From NCBI RefSeq assembly GCF_021531915.1, contig NZ_JAFBIV010000005.1, positions 1-64,000 of the forward strand: a stretch of 64,000 bases of DNA, given 5' to 3'. The notes below the pieces were generated by a model, which made no database searches, was not told the DNA's origin, and worked only from the letters and a program-made list of their open reading frames with translations. A program made the translations under genes and the position numbers. Shown here piece by piece: positions 8,372 to 16,339 of this stretch (positions are counted from its first letter, which is position 1; every line of letters begins with the position of its first letter). The DNA comes from Oscillibacter valericigenes. GTDB taxonomy: Bacteria; Bacillota; Clostridia; Oscillospirales; Oscillospiraceae.

Positions 8372-8400
8372 ATGGTAACACGTCTTGCCGCAGCTTGCAA
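8372..8400 (-). promoter_or_regulatory. Promoter of coaX
   Basis: Minus strand: -35 TTGCAA (8395-8400), 17-base spacer, -10 TACCAT (8372-8377). The -35 is the same six base pairs used by ogt in the other direction. Confidence 0.55.
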
Positions 8401-8423
8401 GTCCAGCCAAAAGCCGGTATACT
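8395..8423 (+). promoter_or_regulatory. Promoter of ogt
   Basis: -35 TTGCAA (8395-8400), 17-base spacer, -10 TATACT (8418-8423), 24 bases before the TTG start codon. Confidence 0.75.
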
Positions 8424-8447
8424 GAAAAAAGGAAGGAGCTGAGACAG

Positions 8448-8978
8448 TTGTTCTATATCAAAACCATCCCATCGCCAGTGGGGCCACTGTATCTGGCCTC
8501 TGACGGCGAGGCTCTGACGGGCCTCTGGCTAGAAGGCCAGAAATATTTTGCCGCCACTTTGGACGGCGAGACCCAGGAGCAGCCGGACCTTCCAGTGTTC
8601 CGGCAGACGGGAGCATGGCTGGAGACCTATTTTTCCCGTACCCCCCTCCCTGCCCTGCCGCCTCTGGCGCCTCCGGGCAGTCCATTCCGCCGGGCGGTCT
8701 GGAAGCTGCTACTGGAAATTCCCTATGGCGAAACTTCCACGTACGGTGAGATCACCCGCAAACTCCGGGAGCGCGGTATCCCCACAGCTCCCCAGGCGGT
8801 AGGTGGTGCCGTAGGCCACAATCCCATCTCCATTCTAATCCCCTGCCACCGGGTGGTGGGGGCCAGCGGCAGCCTGACCGGATATGCCGGGGGGATCGAG
8901 AAAAAACAGTTTCTGCTTGCGCTGGAGGGCGTTGACCTGACGCGGCTGTATGTGCCGAAGAAAGGGACGGCGTTATGA
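8448..8978 (+). CDS. ogt: Methylated-DNA--protein-cysteine S-methyltransferase
   Basis: 176 aa. It repairs O6-alkylguanine by moving the alkyl group to its own Cys. The active-site motif ILIPCHRVVGASGSLTGYAGG is intact (Cys in PCHR), and the preceding YGETSTYGEI and VGGAVGHNPI match the DNA-binding helix-turn-helix region. The start is a TTG nine bases after GGAAGGAG and begins the family-typical FYIKTIPSPVGPL. Its stop overlaps the start of the CPCC gene (ATGA), so the two are translationally coupled. Confidence 0.93.
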   Translation: MFYIKTIPSPVGPLYLASDGEALTGLWLEGQKYFAATLDGETQEQPDLPVFRQTGAWLETYFSRTPLPALPPLAPPGSPFRRAVWKLLLEIPYGETSTYGEITRKLRERGIPTAPQAVGGAVGHNPISILIPCHRVVGASGSLTGYAGGIEKKQFLLALEGVDLTRLYVPKKGTAL

Positions 8979-9229
8979 AGGCAGAACAGTTTCCGTGCCC
9001 CTGCTGCGGCTGTCTGACCTTCCCGGGCTCCCCCGCCGACGCCTTGGCCTATATCTGTCCGGTGTGCATGTGGGAGAATGACCTATTCATTGCCTTCAAC
9101 GATGAACCCAGTGATGAGAACCACGGCCTGACCCTGAATCAGGGACGGGCGAACTACCGCACGCTGGGCGTCTGCGACCCGCGTCTGGCCCCATATGCCC
9201 GCAAGCCATTCCCAAAGGAACTGCCATAA
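8975..9229 (+). CDS. CPCC-family cysteine-rich small protein
   Basis: 84 aa. Two Cys pairs, FPCPCCGCLTF near the N-terminus and YICPVCMWEND, match the cysteine-rich CPCC domain family (PF14206), probably a zinc ribbon. The later GLTLNQGRANYRTLGVCDP block is also family-typical. The function is unknown. Its ATG overlaps the ogt stop codon, and the pair ends in a shared terminator, so it is co-expressed with the alkyl-repair protein. Confidence 0.85.
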   Translation: MKAEQFPCPCCGCLTFPGSPADALAYICPVCMWENDLFIAFNDEPSDENHGLTLNQGRANYRTLGVCDPRLAPYARKPFPKELP

Positions 9230-9235
9230 AAGAAG

Positions 9236-9263
9236 AAGCACCGGATATCCGGTGCTTTCTCTT
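9236..9263. terminator. Bidirectional terminator between the CPCC gene and spoIVA
   Basis: A 22-base perfect palindrome with core CACCGGATATCCGGTG spans 9236-9257; T-rich sequence follows on both strands. Confidence 0.78.
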
Positions 9264-10739
9264 TTACAGAATGATGCAGATCAGTCCACCGCTGCCCTCA
9301 TTGATAATGCGGGTCAGGGTCTCCTGCAGCTTTTTCCGGGCGTCCTCCGGCATGCGTTTCAACTTGGTTTGCAGGTCGTCGCTGACCAGCTCGTGGAAGC
9401 TGCGGCCGAAGATGTTGGACTGCCAGATCTTGCTGGTATCCCCCTCAAACTCCTGCAGCAGATAATTCACCATGTCCTCGGACTGCTTCTCGTTGCCCAC
9501 AATGGGGCTGACCGCCGTCTCAATGTCCGCCCGGATCATGTGGATGCTGGGGGCGCTGGCCTTCAGGCGGACGCCGTACCGGCCTCCCTGCTTCATGATC
9601 TCCGGCTCCTCCAGCTTCAGCTCGTCGATACCGGGCACCACGATGCCGTAGCCCGTCTCCCGCACATCTTTCAGGGCGCCCGCTACCTTGTCGTATTCCT
9701 TCTTGACCTCCGCTAGGCGGGTCAGCAGGCTCATCAGATCGCCGTCGTCCCCTACCTGGAAGCCGGACTGCTCCGACAGGGTCTGGTAGAACAGGCCTCT
9801 GGGCAGCCGCAGCTCCGCCGTCGCCACGCCGGTGCCCAGGTCGATAGAGGTGACAGCGGCCTCGCTGATGCTGTCGCAATCCCGCAGGGCCGCGATGACG
9901 CCGTCCACCTCCCGGATGTGATGCAGCTGGGCTGTGGTCTTTCGCACCGCCTCGTAGAGTCCCTCCTTCAAGGGATGGTCCGGAGGGAGGGCGTCCACCC
10001 AGGGCGGCAGGAACAGGTCCAGTTCCTGCATGGGGAACTCGTACAGGACGGCCTTCAGAATGGCCGATACGGCGTCCTCGTTCAGCTCCAGGCAATTCAC
10101 CGGCACGCAGTTGACCTCGTACCGGGAGGCAATATCCCGGGTGATGGCTTGGGCCCGGTCGCTGCGGGGGTCCTGGGAGTTCAGCAGAACGATGAAAGGC
10201 TTCCCTAACTCCTGCAGCTCCCGGATAACCCGATCCTCTGCCTCCAGATAGTCCTCCCGGGGAATATCTGCCACAGTGCCGTCGGTTGTGATGACGATGC
10301 CAATGGTGGAGTGCTCGGCGATGACCTTCCGGGTGCCGATCTCCGCCGCTTCCGTCATGGGGATCTCATGGTCGTACCAGGGGGTGGTCACCATGCGGGG
10401 AGCATCATCCTCGTACTGGCCGATGGCGCCCTTCACCATATAGCCCACGCAGTCGATGAGCCGCACGGAGAAGGCCGCGCCGCCCTCCAGCTGGATCTGG
10501 GCCGCCTCCTCGGGGACGAACTTGGGCTCCGCCGTCATGATGGTCCGTCCGGAGCCGCTCTGGGGAAGCTCATCCCGGGCCCGCTCCTTCCGGTAGACAT
10601 TCTCGATGTTGGGGATCACCTGGGTCTCCATGAACCGCTTGATGAAGGTGGACTTGCCGGTGCGGACCGGCCCCACCACACCGATGTAGATATCCCCCGC
10701 CGTGCGGGTGGCGATATTCTGATAGATACTGGTATTCAT
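9264..10739 (-). CDS. spoIVA: Stage IV sporulation protein A
   Basis: 491 aa, matching the usual 492. SpoIVA is the ATP-hydrolysing cytoskeletal protein that polymerises on the mother-cell side of the forespore as the coat basement layer. The Walker A GPVRTGKS lies at 23-30, and the DCVGYMVKG and LLNSQDPRS segments fit the TRAFAC GTPase-like domain. The C-terminus ends in GGLICIIL, the conserved hydrophobic end that contacts SpoVM in Bacillus. The start is the ATG five bases after GGAGG. A perfect sigma-E promoter lies upstream; partners spoVM and sipL are 4-6 kb away. Confidence 0.97.
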   Translation of the reverse strand: MNTSIYQNIATRTAGDIYIGVVGPVRTGKSTFIKRFMETQVIPNIENVYRKERARDELPQSGSGRTIMTAEPKFVPEEAAQIQLEGGAAFSVRLIDCVGYMVKGAIGQYEDDAPRMVTTPWYDHEIPMTEAAEIGTRKVIAEHSTIGIVITTDGTVADIPREDYLEAEDRVIRELQELGKPFIVLLNSQDPRSDRAQAITRDIASRYEVNCVPVNCLELNEDAVSAILKAVLYEFPMQELDLFLPPWVDALPPDHPLKEGLYEAVRKTTAQLHHIREVDGVIAALRDCDSISEAAVTSIDLGTGVATAELRLPRGLFYQTLSEQSGFQVGDDGDLMSLLTRLAEVKKEYDKVAGALKDVRETGYGIVVPGIDELKLEEPEIMKQGGRYGVRLKASAPSIHMIRADIETAVSPIVGNEKQSEDMVNYLLQEFEGDTSKIWQSNIFGRSFHELVSDDLQTKLKRMPEDARKKLQETLTRIINEGSGGLICIIL

Positions 10740-10824
10740 AGCAACCTCCATGCACCTGACGGCGCCTGTTCAGATTTGGCAGCCCCTCGCATGGAGTCTG
10801 CCTTTTCCGGCCATCGTCTTGATT

Positions 10825-10852
10825 TACTCTATGTCCCATGACGGCAAAGTAT
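10825..10852 (-). promoter_or_regulatory. Sigma-E promoter of spoIVA
   Basis: Minus strand: -35 ATA (10850-10852, in context TCATACTT), 16 bases, -10 CATAGAGTA (10825-10833), an exact match to ATA-N16-CATANNNTA. It leaves a leader of roughly 78 bases. Confidence 0.85.
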
Positions 10853-10926
10853 GACGGCCCGTCTTTCTTTGGCAAACTGCACAAAAGCAAATGGTTTCTT
10901 TCTCCAGGATTCGTTCCTTTTCCTCC

Positions 10927-10955
10927 TTTACAGCAATAATTTAGCATGGTAAACT
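10927..10955 (+). promoter_or_regulatory. Promoter of the amino-acid ABC transporter operon
   Basis: -35 TTTACA (10927-10932), 17-base spacer, -10 TAAACT (10950-10955). It lies 52 bases upstream of the binding-protein start. Confidence 0.55.
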
Positions 10956-11007
10956 ACTACCGTAATAAACGATTGGGCAGCCGCCCAAAGATTTGGAGGA
11001 TTTTGAT

Positions 11008-11856
11008 ATGAAGAAGTTGTTTGCTCTGCTGCTGGCCGCCGTGATGGTCCTGTCTCTGGCCGCCTGCGGCGCCAAGAAAGAGCCCGCTGCCGAGGAAAAG
11101 CCCGCCGCGGAACAGCCTGCCGAAACTCCCGCTGAGGAGCCCACCGCTGACAGCGACATGGCCTACGTCCAGAATAAGGGCGTGCTGGTGGTCGGCATCA
11201 CCGATTTTGAGCCCATGGACTACAAGGACGCCGACGGCAACTGGATCGGCTTTGACGCCGACATGGCCAAGGCCTTTGCCGAGAGCCTGGGCGTGGACGT
11301 GGAGTTTGTGGAGATTGACTGGGACAACAAGGTTCTGGAGCTGAACAGCCAGGCCATCGACTGTGTCTGGAACGGCATGACGCTGACCGATGAGGTCACC
11401 AGCGCCATGGAGTGCACCAATGCCTACTGCATCAATGCCCAGGTGGTCATCGTTCCCGCCGACAAGGCTGACCAGTACCAGACCGTTGAGGCCTGTGCCG
11501 ACCTGGCCTTCGCCGTGGAGGCCGGCAGTGCCGGTGAGGCGGAAGTTGACGCTCTTGGCTACAACTTCACCCCCGTCAAGGCCCAGTCCGACGCGCTGAT
11601 GGAAGTTGCCGCCGGCACCTCTGACGCCGCTGTGATCGACTCCCTGATGGCTGCTGCCATGGTTGGCGAGGGCACCGGCTATGCCGACCTGACCTACACC
11701 GTGGGTCTGAACAGCGAGGAGTACGGCGTTGGCTTCCGCACGGGCTCCGACCTGGCCGCCGCGCTGAACGACTTCTTTGCCGCCGCTTACGCTGACGGCT
11801 CCATGCTCGAGTGCGCTGAGACCTATGGTGTCCAGGCTGCTCTGATCGCGCAGTAA
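11008..11856 (+). CDS. Amino-acid ABC transporter substrate-binding lipoprotein
   Basis: 282 aa. A lipoprotein signal ends in LSLAAC with the lipidated Cys at 20, followed by a Lys/Glu/Ala/Pro-rich linker and a family 3 binding domain (KGVLVVGITDFEPMDY, GFDADMAKAFAESLGV, DCVWNGMTLTDE). The family binds polar or charged amino acids; the exact ligand cannot be read from sequence. The start follows TTGGAGGA. It is first in an operon with permease and ATPase, separated from them by a hairpin that should give more binding protein than membrane components. Confidence 0.9.
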   Translation: MKKLFALLLAAVMVLSLAACGAKKEPAAEEKPAAEQPAETPAEEPTADSDMAYVQNKGVLVVGITDFEPMDYKDADGNWIGFDADMAKAFAESLGVDVEFVEIDWDNKVLELNSQAIDCVWNGMTLTDEVTSAMECTNAYCINAQVVIVPADKADQYQTVEACADLAFAVEAGSAGEAEVDALGYNFTPVKAQSDALMEVAAGTSDAAVIDSLMAAAMVGEGTGYADLTYTVGLNSEEYGVGFRTGSDLAAALNDFFAAAYADGSMLECAETYGVQAALIAQ

Positions 11857-11879
11857 GCATCTTCCCTTTTCCGCATACC

Positions 11880-11911
11880 AAACAGAGAGCGGACCTCCGC
11901 TCTCTGTTTTT
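11880..11911 (+). terminator. Intercistronic (attenuating) terminator
   Basis: AACAGAGAGCGGA pairs with TCCGCTCTCTGTT, followed by a T run. It sits between the binding protein and permease genes with no obvious new promoter after it. Confidence 0.8.
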
Positions 11912-11960
11912 GGCGGTTTACCCCACCCTACCAAACAGAGAAAGCAGGGCGATTCTATCT

Positions 11961-12647
11961 ATGGAACTGATACTTGAACAGATGCCGGTGGTTCTCCACT
12001 CCCTGAACATCGGCTTTTTGCAGACGCTGAAGCTGTTCTTCGTGACGCTGATCGGCGCCATCCCTCTGGGTTTGATCATTGCCTTTGGCTCCATGAGCCG
12101 CTTTTCCCCGCTGCGTTGGCTGACAAGGCTGATCGTCTGGGTCGTCCGCGGTACTCCGCTGATGATCCAGCTGCTGATCATCTACTACTTCCCCGGCCTG
12201 GTGCTGAAGAACAACTGGTGGGGCAGCGGAGAGACCGGCCGCTTCATCGCATCGGCAGTGGCCTTCATTTTCAACTACGCCTGTTACTTTTCCGAGATCT
12301 ACCGGGGCGGCATCCAGGGCGTGCCCAAGGGCCAACAGGAGGCCGGAATGGTGCTGGGTATGACCAAGAGCCAGATTTTCTTCAAGGTCACCCTTCTCCA
12401 AATGATCAAACGCATTGTGCCGCCCATGTCCAATGAGATTATCACCTTGGTGAAGGATACTTCCCTGGCCCGCATCATCGCGCTGCAGGAGATCATCTGG
12501 GCCGGTCAGGCCTTCCTGAAGGGCTCCCAGGGCATCTCCGGCGCTATCTGGCCGCTGTTCTTCACCGCAGTTTATTATCTCATCTTCAATGGTATTTTGA
12601 CGGTTCTTCTGGGACGGCTGGAGCAGAAGCTGGATTATTTCCGTTAA
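11961..12647 (+). CDS. Amino-acid ABC transporter permease
   Basis: 228 aa, HisM/GlnP type. Hydrophobic helices frame the family signature VVRGTPLMIQLLIIYY and the EAA loop EIYRGGIQGVPKGQQEAGMV that docks on the ATPase. The ATG at 11961 has only a weak ribosome site (AGCAGGGCG), but MELILEQMPVVLHSLN fits the family N-terminus. The ATPase gene follows after 12 bases. Confidence 0.92.
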   Translation: MELILEQMPVVLHSLNIGFLQTLKLFFVTLIGAIPLGLIIAFGSMSRFSPLRWLTRLIVWVVRGTPLMIQLLIIYYFPGLVLKNNWWGSGETGRFIASAVAFIFNYACYFSEIYRGGIQGVPKGQQEAGMVLGMTKSQIFFKVTLLQMIKRIVPPMSNEIITLVKDTSLARIIALQEIIWAGQAFLKGSQGISGAIWPLFFTAVYYLIFNGILTVLLGRLEQKLDYFR

Positions 12648-12659
12648 AGGGGTGCTGAT

Positions 12660-13445
12660 ATGGCAATTTTGGAAGTACACAACATTGAAAAGCATTTCGG
12701 GGCGACCCGGGTGCTGGAAGACATCAGCTTCTCCCTGGAGCAGGGACAGGCGCTGGCGATCATTGGATCTTCCGGCAGCGGAAAAACCACCCTGCTGCGG
12801 TGCCTGAACTTTTTGGAGACGCCTGACCAGGGTCAGATTGTGGTCCAGGGCAAGACCCTGTTTGACGCTGCGGACCCCGATACCCAGCGGGAGAGCGAAA
12901 TCCGCAAAAAGCGCCTTCACTTCGGCATGGTGTTTCAGTCCTTCAACCTGTTTCCTCAGTACACGGCTCTACAGAATGTGACTCTGGCCAGCCAGCTGCT
13001 GGCCAAGGAACAGCCCGATTTCAAGGCCAACAAGGCTAACATTCTTGCAGATATTGAGGTCCACGGCAAGGAACTGCTGGCGCAGATGGGCCTGGCGGAC
13101 CGGTCTGGCCATTATCCCCACCAGCTCTCCGGCGGCCAGCAGCAGCGTGTGGCCATCGCCCGGGCGCTAGCGCTGAAACCGGACATCCTCTGCTTCGACG
13201 AGCCCACCTCTGCCTTGGACCCGGAGCTCACCGGCGAGGTGCTGAAGGTCATCCGCTCCCTGGCGGACCAGAAGACCACCATGATTATCGTCACCCATGA
13301 GATGGCCTTTGCCCGGGATGTGGCGGACCAGATCATCTTTATGGACGGCGGCGTAATCGTGGAGCAGGGAGATCCTCACCAGGTCATCGAGCATCCCCGG
13401 GAAGAACGTACAAAGCAGTTCCTGGCCCGCTACGCGGAAAACTGA
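12660..13445 (+). CDS. glnQ: Amino-acid ABC transporter ATP-binding protein
   Basis: 261 aa. Walker A GSSGSGKTT, Q-loop VFQSFNLFPQ, signature LSGGQQQR, Walker B ILCFDEPTSALD and switch His in VTHEM are all present, so it should energise the importer. It is some 15-20 residues longer than usual because of an insertion between the Q-loop and signature (about residues 118-140). The start follows AAAGGGGTG. The glnQ symbol denotes family, not a proven substrate. Confidence 0.92.
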   Translation: MAILEVHNIEKHFGATRVLEDISFSLEQGQALAIIGSSGSGKTTLLRCLNFLETPDQGQIVVQGKTLFDAADPDTQRESEIRKKRLHFGMVFQSFNLFPQYTALQNVTLASQLLAKEQPDFKANKANILADIEVHGKELLAQMGLADRSGHYPHQLSGGQQQRVAIARALALKPDILCFDEPTSALDPELTGEVLKVIRSLADQKTTMIIVTHEMAFARDVADQIIFMDGGVIVEQGDPHQVIEHPREERTKQFLARYAEN

Positions 13446-13460
13446 TCAATTGCAAAAGGA

Positions 13461-13491
13461 CAGCGGACGGAGTTTTCCGTCCGCTGTTTTT
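13461..13491. terminator. Bidirectional terminator, ABC operon and sipL
   Basis: CAGCGGACGGA and TCCGTCCGCTG form an 11-bp stem with T-rich flanks on both strands, between converging glnQ and sipL. Confidence 0.85.
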
Positions 13492-13495
13492 CGAT

Positions 13496-15034
13496 TCAGG
13501 CCCGCTTCCGGGGAATCAGCAGCAGCTTTTCCTGTGGGATGTCCCCCTCCCCTTCCAGCTGATTGGCCGCCAGAATGGCGTGGATGGTGGTGTTGTATTT
13601 TTTGGCCAGGTCCCAGGCGGTCTCCTGTCTGCCCAGACACCGCAGCACCAGGGACGGCGCTCCCGTCAGATCCTTGGGCGATTCTGTGTCCAGTTTTGCG
13701 GCGGAGATGCACACCCGCTTCACACGGCTGACGGCCTCCACCCGGAAGTCCACCGGGAACCGCACTTCGATCCCCCGGTCCCCAAGGCTGCTCTGTGCCT
13801 CTTCCGCGCAGACTGCCCGGGCCGTCACCTTGCAGCCCGCGGGCAGCTCCAGCTGGCAGCTGACGTCGATACACCGCTCCGCCATCAGAGGCACGCCTCC
13901 TTCGTCCAGATAGAGGACCCGGACCGCTGCTCCGGTCCGCAGGACTGTATAGTCCCCCTCCCGGCTGACGGACACGGCGCCGCAGCAGACATTCAGAGAC
14001 AGCACGGATTCCGCCACTACTCCGATCTCCAGTACCTCCCGCACAGTCTGGCGGCGGGACATGCTCTCGAAAAATCCGGTGAGTGCCAGCGGCGCGGCGT
14101 CGTAGGTCATATCATAGGCTGTGGAGTACAGGTCATTCAGCAGCGTCAGCTCCTGTTCCTCCCGCAGCAGCGCGGTGGCATGGAGGTACAGGGTCACGGC
14201 GATCTGGCGGCCCTCAGGGTCGTCTCCGTCGATCTGAAGGTCCGTCCCGGTCAGCTGCAGCTGCAGCGACGGATCAGCTCCCTCCGGAGCGCCTTCGATC
14301 TCCATGATCTGGGAGAACGGAAGCTCGGCGGAAGTGGAACCGCAGCTTCCCTCGGCGGTACGGTACAGCACAGAGACGGAAAAGACACCTTTGAAGATCA
14401 GCTTGCTGCCGACGATTTTCGTCTCCGTGACCGTGCTGTTGATCTGACTGGTTAGCAGCTCGGCCGCACCGCTGCGGCCGGGCGACAGGTTCATTTCTTC
14501 TGTAAAGGTAAAATCCTTTTCAGATATTTGCGTTAAAAGAATCGCATGCTGCCGCTCCTGCCGTTTTTCCACCCGCAGCTCTTGATCTGCCTCCACATCT
14601 GTACAGAAGCTGATGGGAGTTTTCTGGTATCCCGTAATGCGGGTCACCAGCTTGCAGTGGGTAAAGATCTTCCGGGGATTCAGCATTCTGGTCTCCAGAA
14701 ATTCCGTTTCTGTGTCGGCCGTCAGGCAGGTACAGCCAGGCAGACCCCGGCTGTCGCTCTCGGCGGTAAAAGGAATGGCGAATTCCAGCGTTCGGATACC
14801 GCCCTCTGCCTCCGGCGTGTACAGCACCGTGACACGGACTGTACCGGAGACCTCCGCTTTCCCGTCCCGCAGTTCCCGGCTGTGTATGTAGACCTTTCCG
14901 TCGGTGGTGATGATACGGGCGATGTCCGGGCAGTAGTCCGGCACGATGGTCTCCGCCGTTTCCTCCTGGGTCAGGGTCAATTCTCCCCCTGTTTCATATG
15001 CGTCCAGGCACGCTTTTTTCAATTCCAGCTCCAT
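13496..15034 (-). CDS. sipL: SipL-like LysM/SPOCS (DUF3794) spore envelope protein
   Basis: 512 aa. Repeated SPOCS/DUF3794 modules (IVPDYCPDIARIITTDGKVYI, later copies around 180 and 330) precede a C-terminal LysM domain (about 465-510: DLAKKYNTTIHAILAANQ ... LLLIPRK). This is the architecture and length of Clostridioides difficile SipL, which binds SpoIVA and localises the coat. The start is the ATG at 15034 with an AGGAAAGGAAGG ribosome site. It lies directly after spoVM, has its own sigma-E promoter and is 3 kb from spoIVA, all of which support the call. Confidence 0.82.
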   Translation of the reverse strand: MELELKKACLDAYETGGELTLTQEETAETIVPDYCPDIARIITTDGKVYIHSRELRDGKAEVSGTVRVTVLYTPEAEGGIRTLEFAIPFTAESDSRGLPGCTCLTADTETEFLETRMLNPRKIFTHCKLVTRITGYQKTPISFCTDVEADQELRVEKRQERQHAILLTQISEKDFTFTEEMNLSPGRSGAAELLTSQINSTVTETKIVGSKLIFKGVFSVSVLYRTAEGSCGSTSAELPFSQIMEIEGAPEGADPSLQLQLTGTDLQIDGDDPEGRQIAVTLYLHATALLREEQELTLLNDLYSTAYDMTYDAAPLALTGFFESMSRRQTVREVLEIGVVAESVLSLNVCCGAVSVSREGDYTVLRTGAAVRVLYLDEGGVPLMAERCIDVSCQLELPAGCKVTARAVCAEEAQSSLGDRGIEVRFPVDFRVEAVSRVKRVCISAAKLDTESPKDLTGAPSLVLRCLGRQETAWDLAKKYNTTIHAILAANQLEGEGDIPQEKLLLIPRKRA

Positions 15035-15068
15035 GAAGGGTCCCTTCCTTTCCTGGCAGTTCATGTCC

Positions 15069-15096
15069 TACTCTATGAACCGCCGGGAGCGCTTAT
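15069..15096 (-). promoter_or_regulatory. Sigma-E promoter of sipL
   Basis: Minus strand: -35 ATA (15094-15096), 16 bases, -10 CATAGAGTA (15069-15077). The -10 nonamer and spacing are identical to the spoIVA promoter. The -35 overlaps the spoVM stop codon. Confidence 0.82.
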
Positions 15097-15167
15097 GCCT
15101 GGATGTGGAACAATTTCCGCAGGATGCCGCGCAGGAATTTGGGGGATCTCCAGACCACGATGTTCAT
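15093..15167 (-). CDS. spoVM: Stage V sporulation protein M (24-aa peptide)
   Basis: The peptide MNIVVWRSPKFLRGILRKLF plus HIQA is 24 residues. Its core PKFLRGILRKLF aligns with PKFLGGIVRAML of Bacillus SpoVM, including the Pro that sets the helix angle. SpoVM is an amphipathic helix that senses the convex forespore membrane and anchors SpoIVA. An AAGGAGC ribosome site lies seven bases before the ATG. Context agrees: sipL is immediately downstream, spoIVA 4.4 kb away, and the yloC-to-rsgA cluster next door; in B. subtilis spoVM also lies just past that cluster. It is short enough to be missed by standard gene callers. Confidence 0.85.
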   Translation of the reverse strand: MNIVVWRSPKFLRGILRKLFHIQA

Positions 15168-15181
15168 ATCAATGCTCCTTT

Positions 15182-15340
15182 CTAACGCCGGCAGCAGGCG
15201 CAGCCGCATGCGATCAGCAGAAATGCCACCAAAAACAGCAGGGCGCCCACCGGGAAGATGGCCGCGATCAGGATCCCGGCCCCCAGGGCCACAGCGCAGA
15301 TGCCCAGGATCCGGCAGCCGTCTCTGTTGCCACGAAACAT
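15182..15340 (-). CDS. Small membrane protein upstream of spoVM
   Basis: 52 aa. A basic N-terminus (MFRGNRDGCR) precedes a continuous hydrophobic stretch that could form two close transmembrane helices (LGICAVALGAGILIAAIF; ALLFLVAFLLI), ending in CGCACCRR. An AAAGGAGG ribosome site nine bases before the ATG makes it a convincing gene. The family is not recognised. It ends 14 bases before spoVM and is probably co-transcribed with it, suggesting a sporulation role (inference). A TATACT box occurs upstream without a matching -35. Confidence 0.7.
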   Translation of the reverse strand: MFRGNRDGCRILGICAVALGAGILIAAIFPVGALLFLVAFLLIACGCACCRR

Positions 15341-15401
15341 GATGCCACGCCTCCTTTCCTCTGAACCAGTATATACGGGAGAGGCCGTCCAAGGTGCGAA
15401 A

Positions 15402-15435
15402 AAATACCGCCGAAGGTTGACTGCCTTCGGCGGTA
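15402..15435 (-). terminator. Terminator after rsgA (end of the 17-kb cluster)
   Basis: TACCGCCGAAGG and CCTTCGGCGGTA form a 12-bp stem; on the minus strand it is followed by TTTTTT. It separates the cdaA-to-rsgA run from the spoVM region. Confidence 0.87.
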
Positions 15436-15438
15436 CCA

Positions 15439-16326
15439 TTATTTTTTGCCTTCCTGCCAGTCTTTCAGGGGCTTCAGCTCCTCATAGAGCCGCAGATAGC
15501 TGTCGTGGCGGCTCTTTTGAATGTCGCCCCGACGGACAGCCTCCAGCACGGCACAGCCTTTTTCCTTGGTGTGGCTGCAGCCTACGAATCGACACCGATC
15601 CAGATAGGGGGCAAACTCCCGGAAGGTCTCCGGCAGGCGGTGCTTCAGCTCCAGGTTCAGCTCGTCAGTCTCAAAGGAGGAGAATCCGGGGGAATCCACC
15701 ACCTCTGCGCCGCAGTTGAGCCGGAACAGCTCCACATGGCGAGTGGTGTGGCGGCCACGGCCCAGGGCGTCGCTGACCTCCCCTACCTGGATGTGAAACT
15801 CCGGGTCCAGCGCATTCAAAATACTGGATTTTCCAACGCCGGAGTTCCCTGTAAAGGCGGATAGCTTTCCAGCGATCAGAGGCTTCAGCGCCTCCAAACC
15901 CTCTCCCGTTTCTGCACTGACCCGCAGAGTCTGGAAGCCCGCGGCCCGGTAAATTGCGTAGAGCTCGTCGGCGCTGTCCAGATCGCACTTGTTCAGCAGG
16001 ATGATGACCTCGCACCCTTTCAGGGCCGCAATGGCTGCCACCCGGTCAATGAGAAAGGGGTCTGTCCGGGGGATAGCGCCGGAAGCAATGACCACCAGCT
16101 GGTCGATGTTGGCCACGGCAGGACGGGCAAAGGCGTTGCGCCGGGGTAAGATCTTCTCTACGAAGCCTTCGCCGTTTCCCAGTTCCCGGACCTCCACCAG
16201 GTCACCCACCAGGGGAGAGATCCCGTCCTTTCGGAATTTCCCCCTGGCGCGGCAGGTCAGAAGCTCATTGCCGGTATCCACATAATAGAAGCCGCTGAGG
16301 GCTTTTTGAATACGTCCTTTGACCAT
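15439..16326 (-). CDS. rsgA: Ribosome small subunit-dependent GTPase A
   Basis: 295 aa. A circularly permuted GTPase that matures the 30S subunit. An N-terminal OB fold is followed by G4 NKCD, G5-like SAETGEG, G1 GNSGVGKSS and G3 DSPGF, then a C-terminal zinc finger (CRFVGCSHTKEKGCAV). The start chosen is the ATG six bases after GGAG; an ATG four codons earlier would remove this site. It is the last gene of the long cluster, after prkC, as in Bacillus. Confidence 0.94.
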   Translation of the reverse strand: MVKGRIQKALSGFYYVDTGNELLTCRARGKFRKDGISPLVGDLVEVRELGNGEGFVEKILPRRNAFARPAVANIDQLVVIASGAIPRTDPFLIDRVAAIAALKGCEVIILLNKCDLDSADELYAIYRAAGFQTLRVSAETGEGLEALKPLIAGKLSAFTGNSGVGKSSILNALDPEFHIQVGEVSDALGRGRHTTRHVELFRLNCGAEVVDSPGFSSFETDELNLELKHRLPETFREFAPYLDRCRFVGCSHTKEKGCAVLEAVRRGDIQKSRHDSYLRLYEELKPLKDWQEGKK

Positions 16327-16339
16327 AGCCCGCTCCATT

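Noticed and set aside
15341-15400. Sporulation promoter for the 52-aa membrane protein and spoVM
   Set aside because: A TATACT / TATATACT box is present, but no -35 of sigma-A, sigma-E or sigma-K type fits at an acceptable distance.
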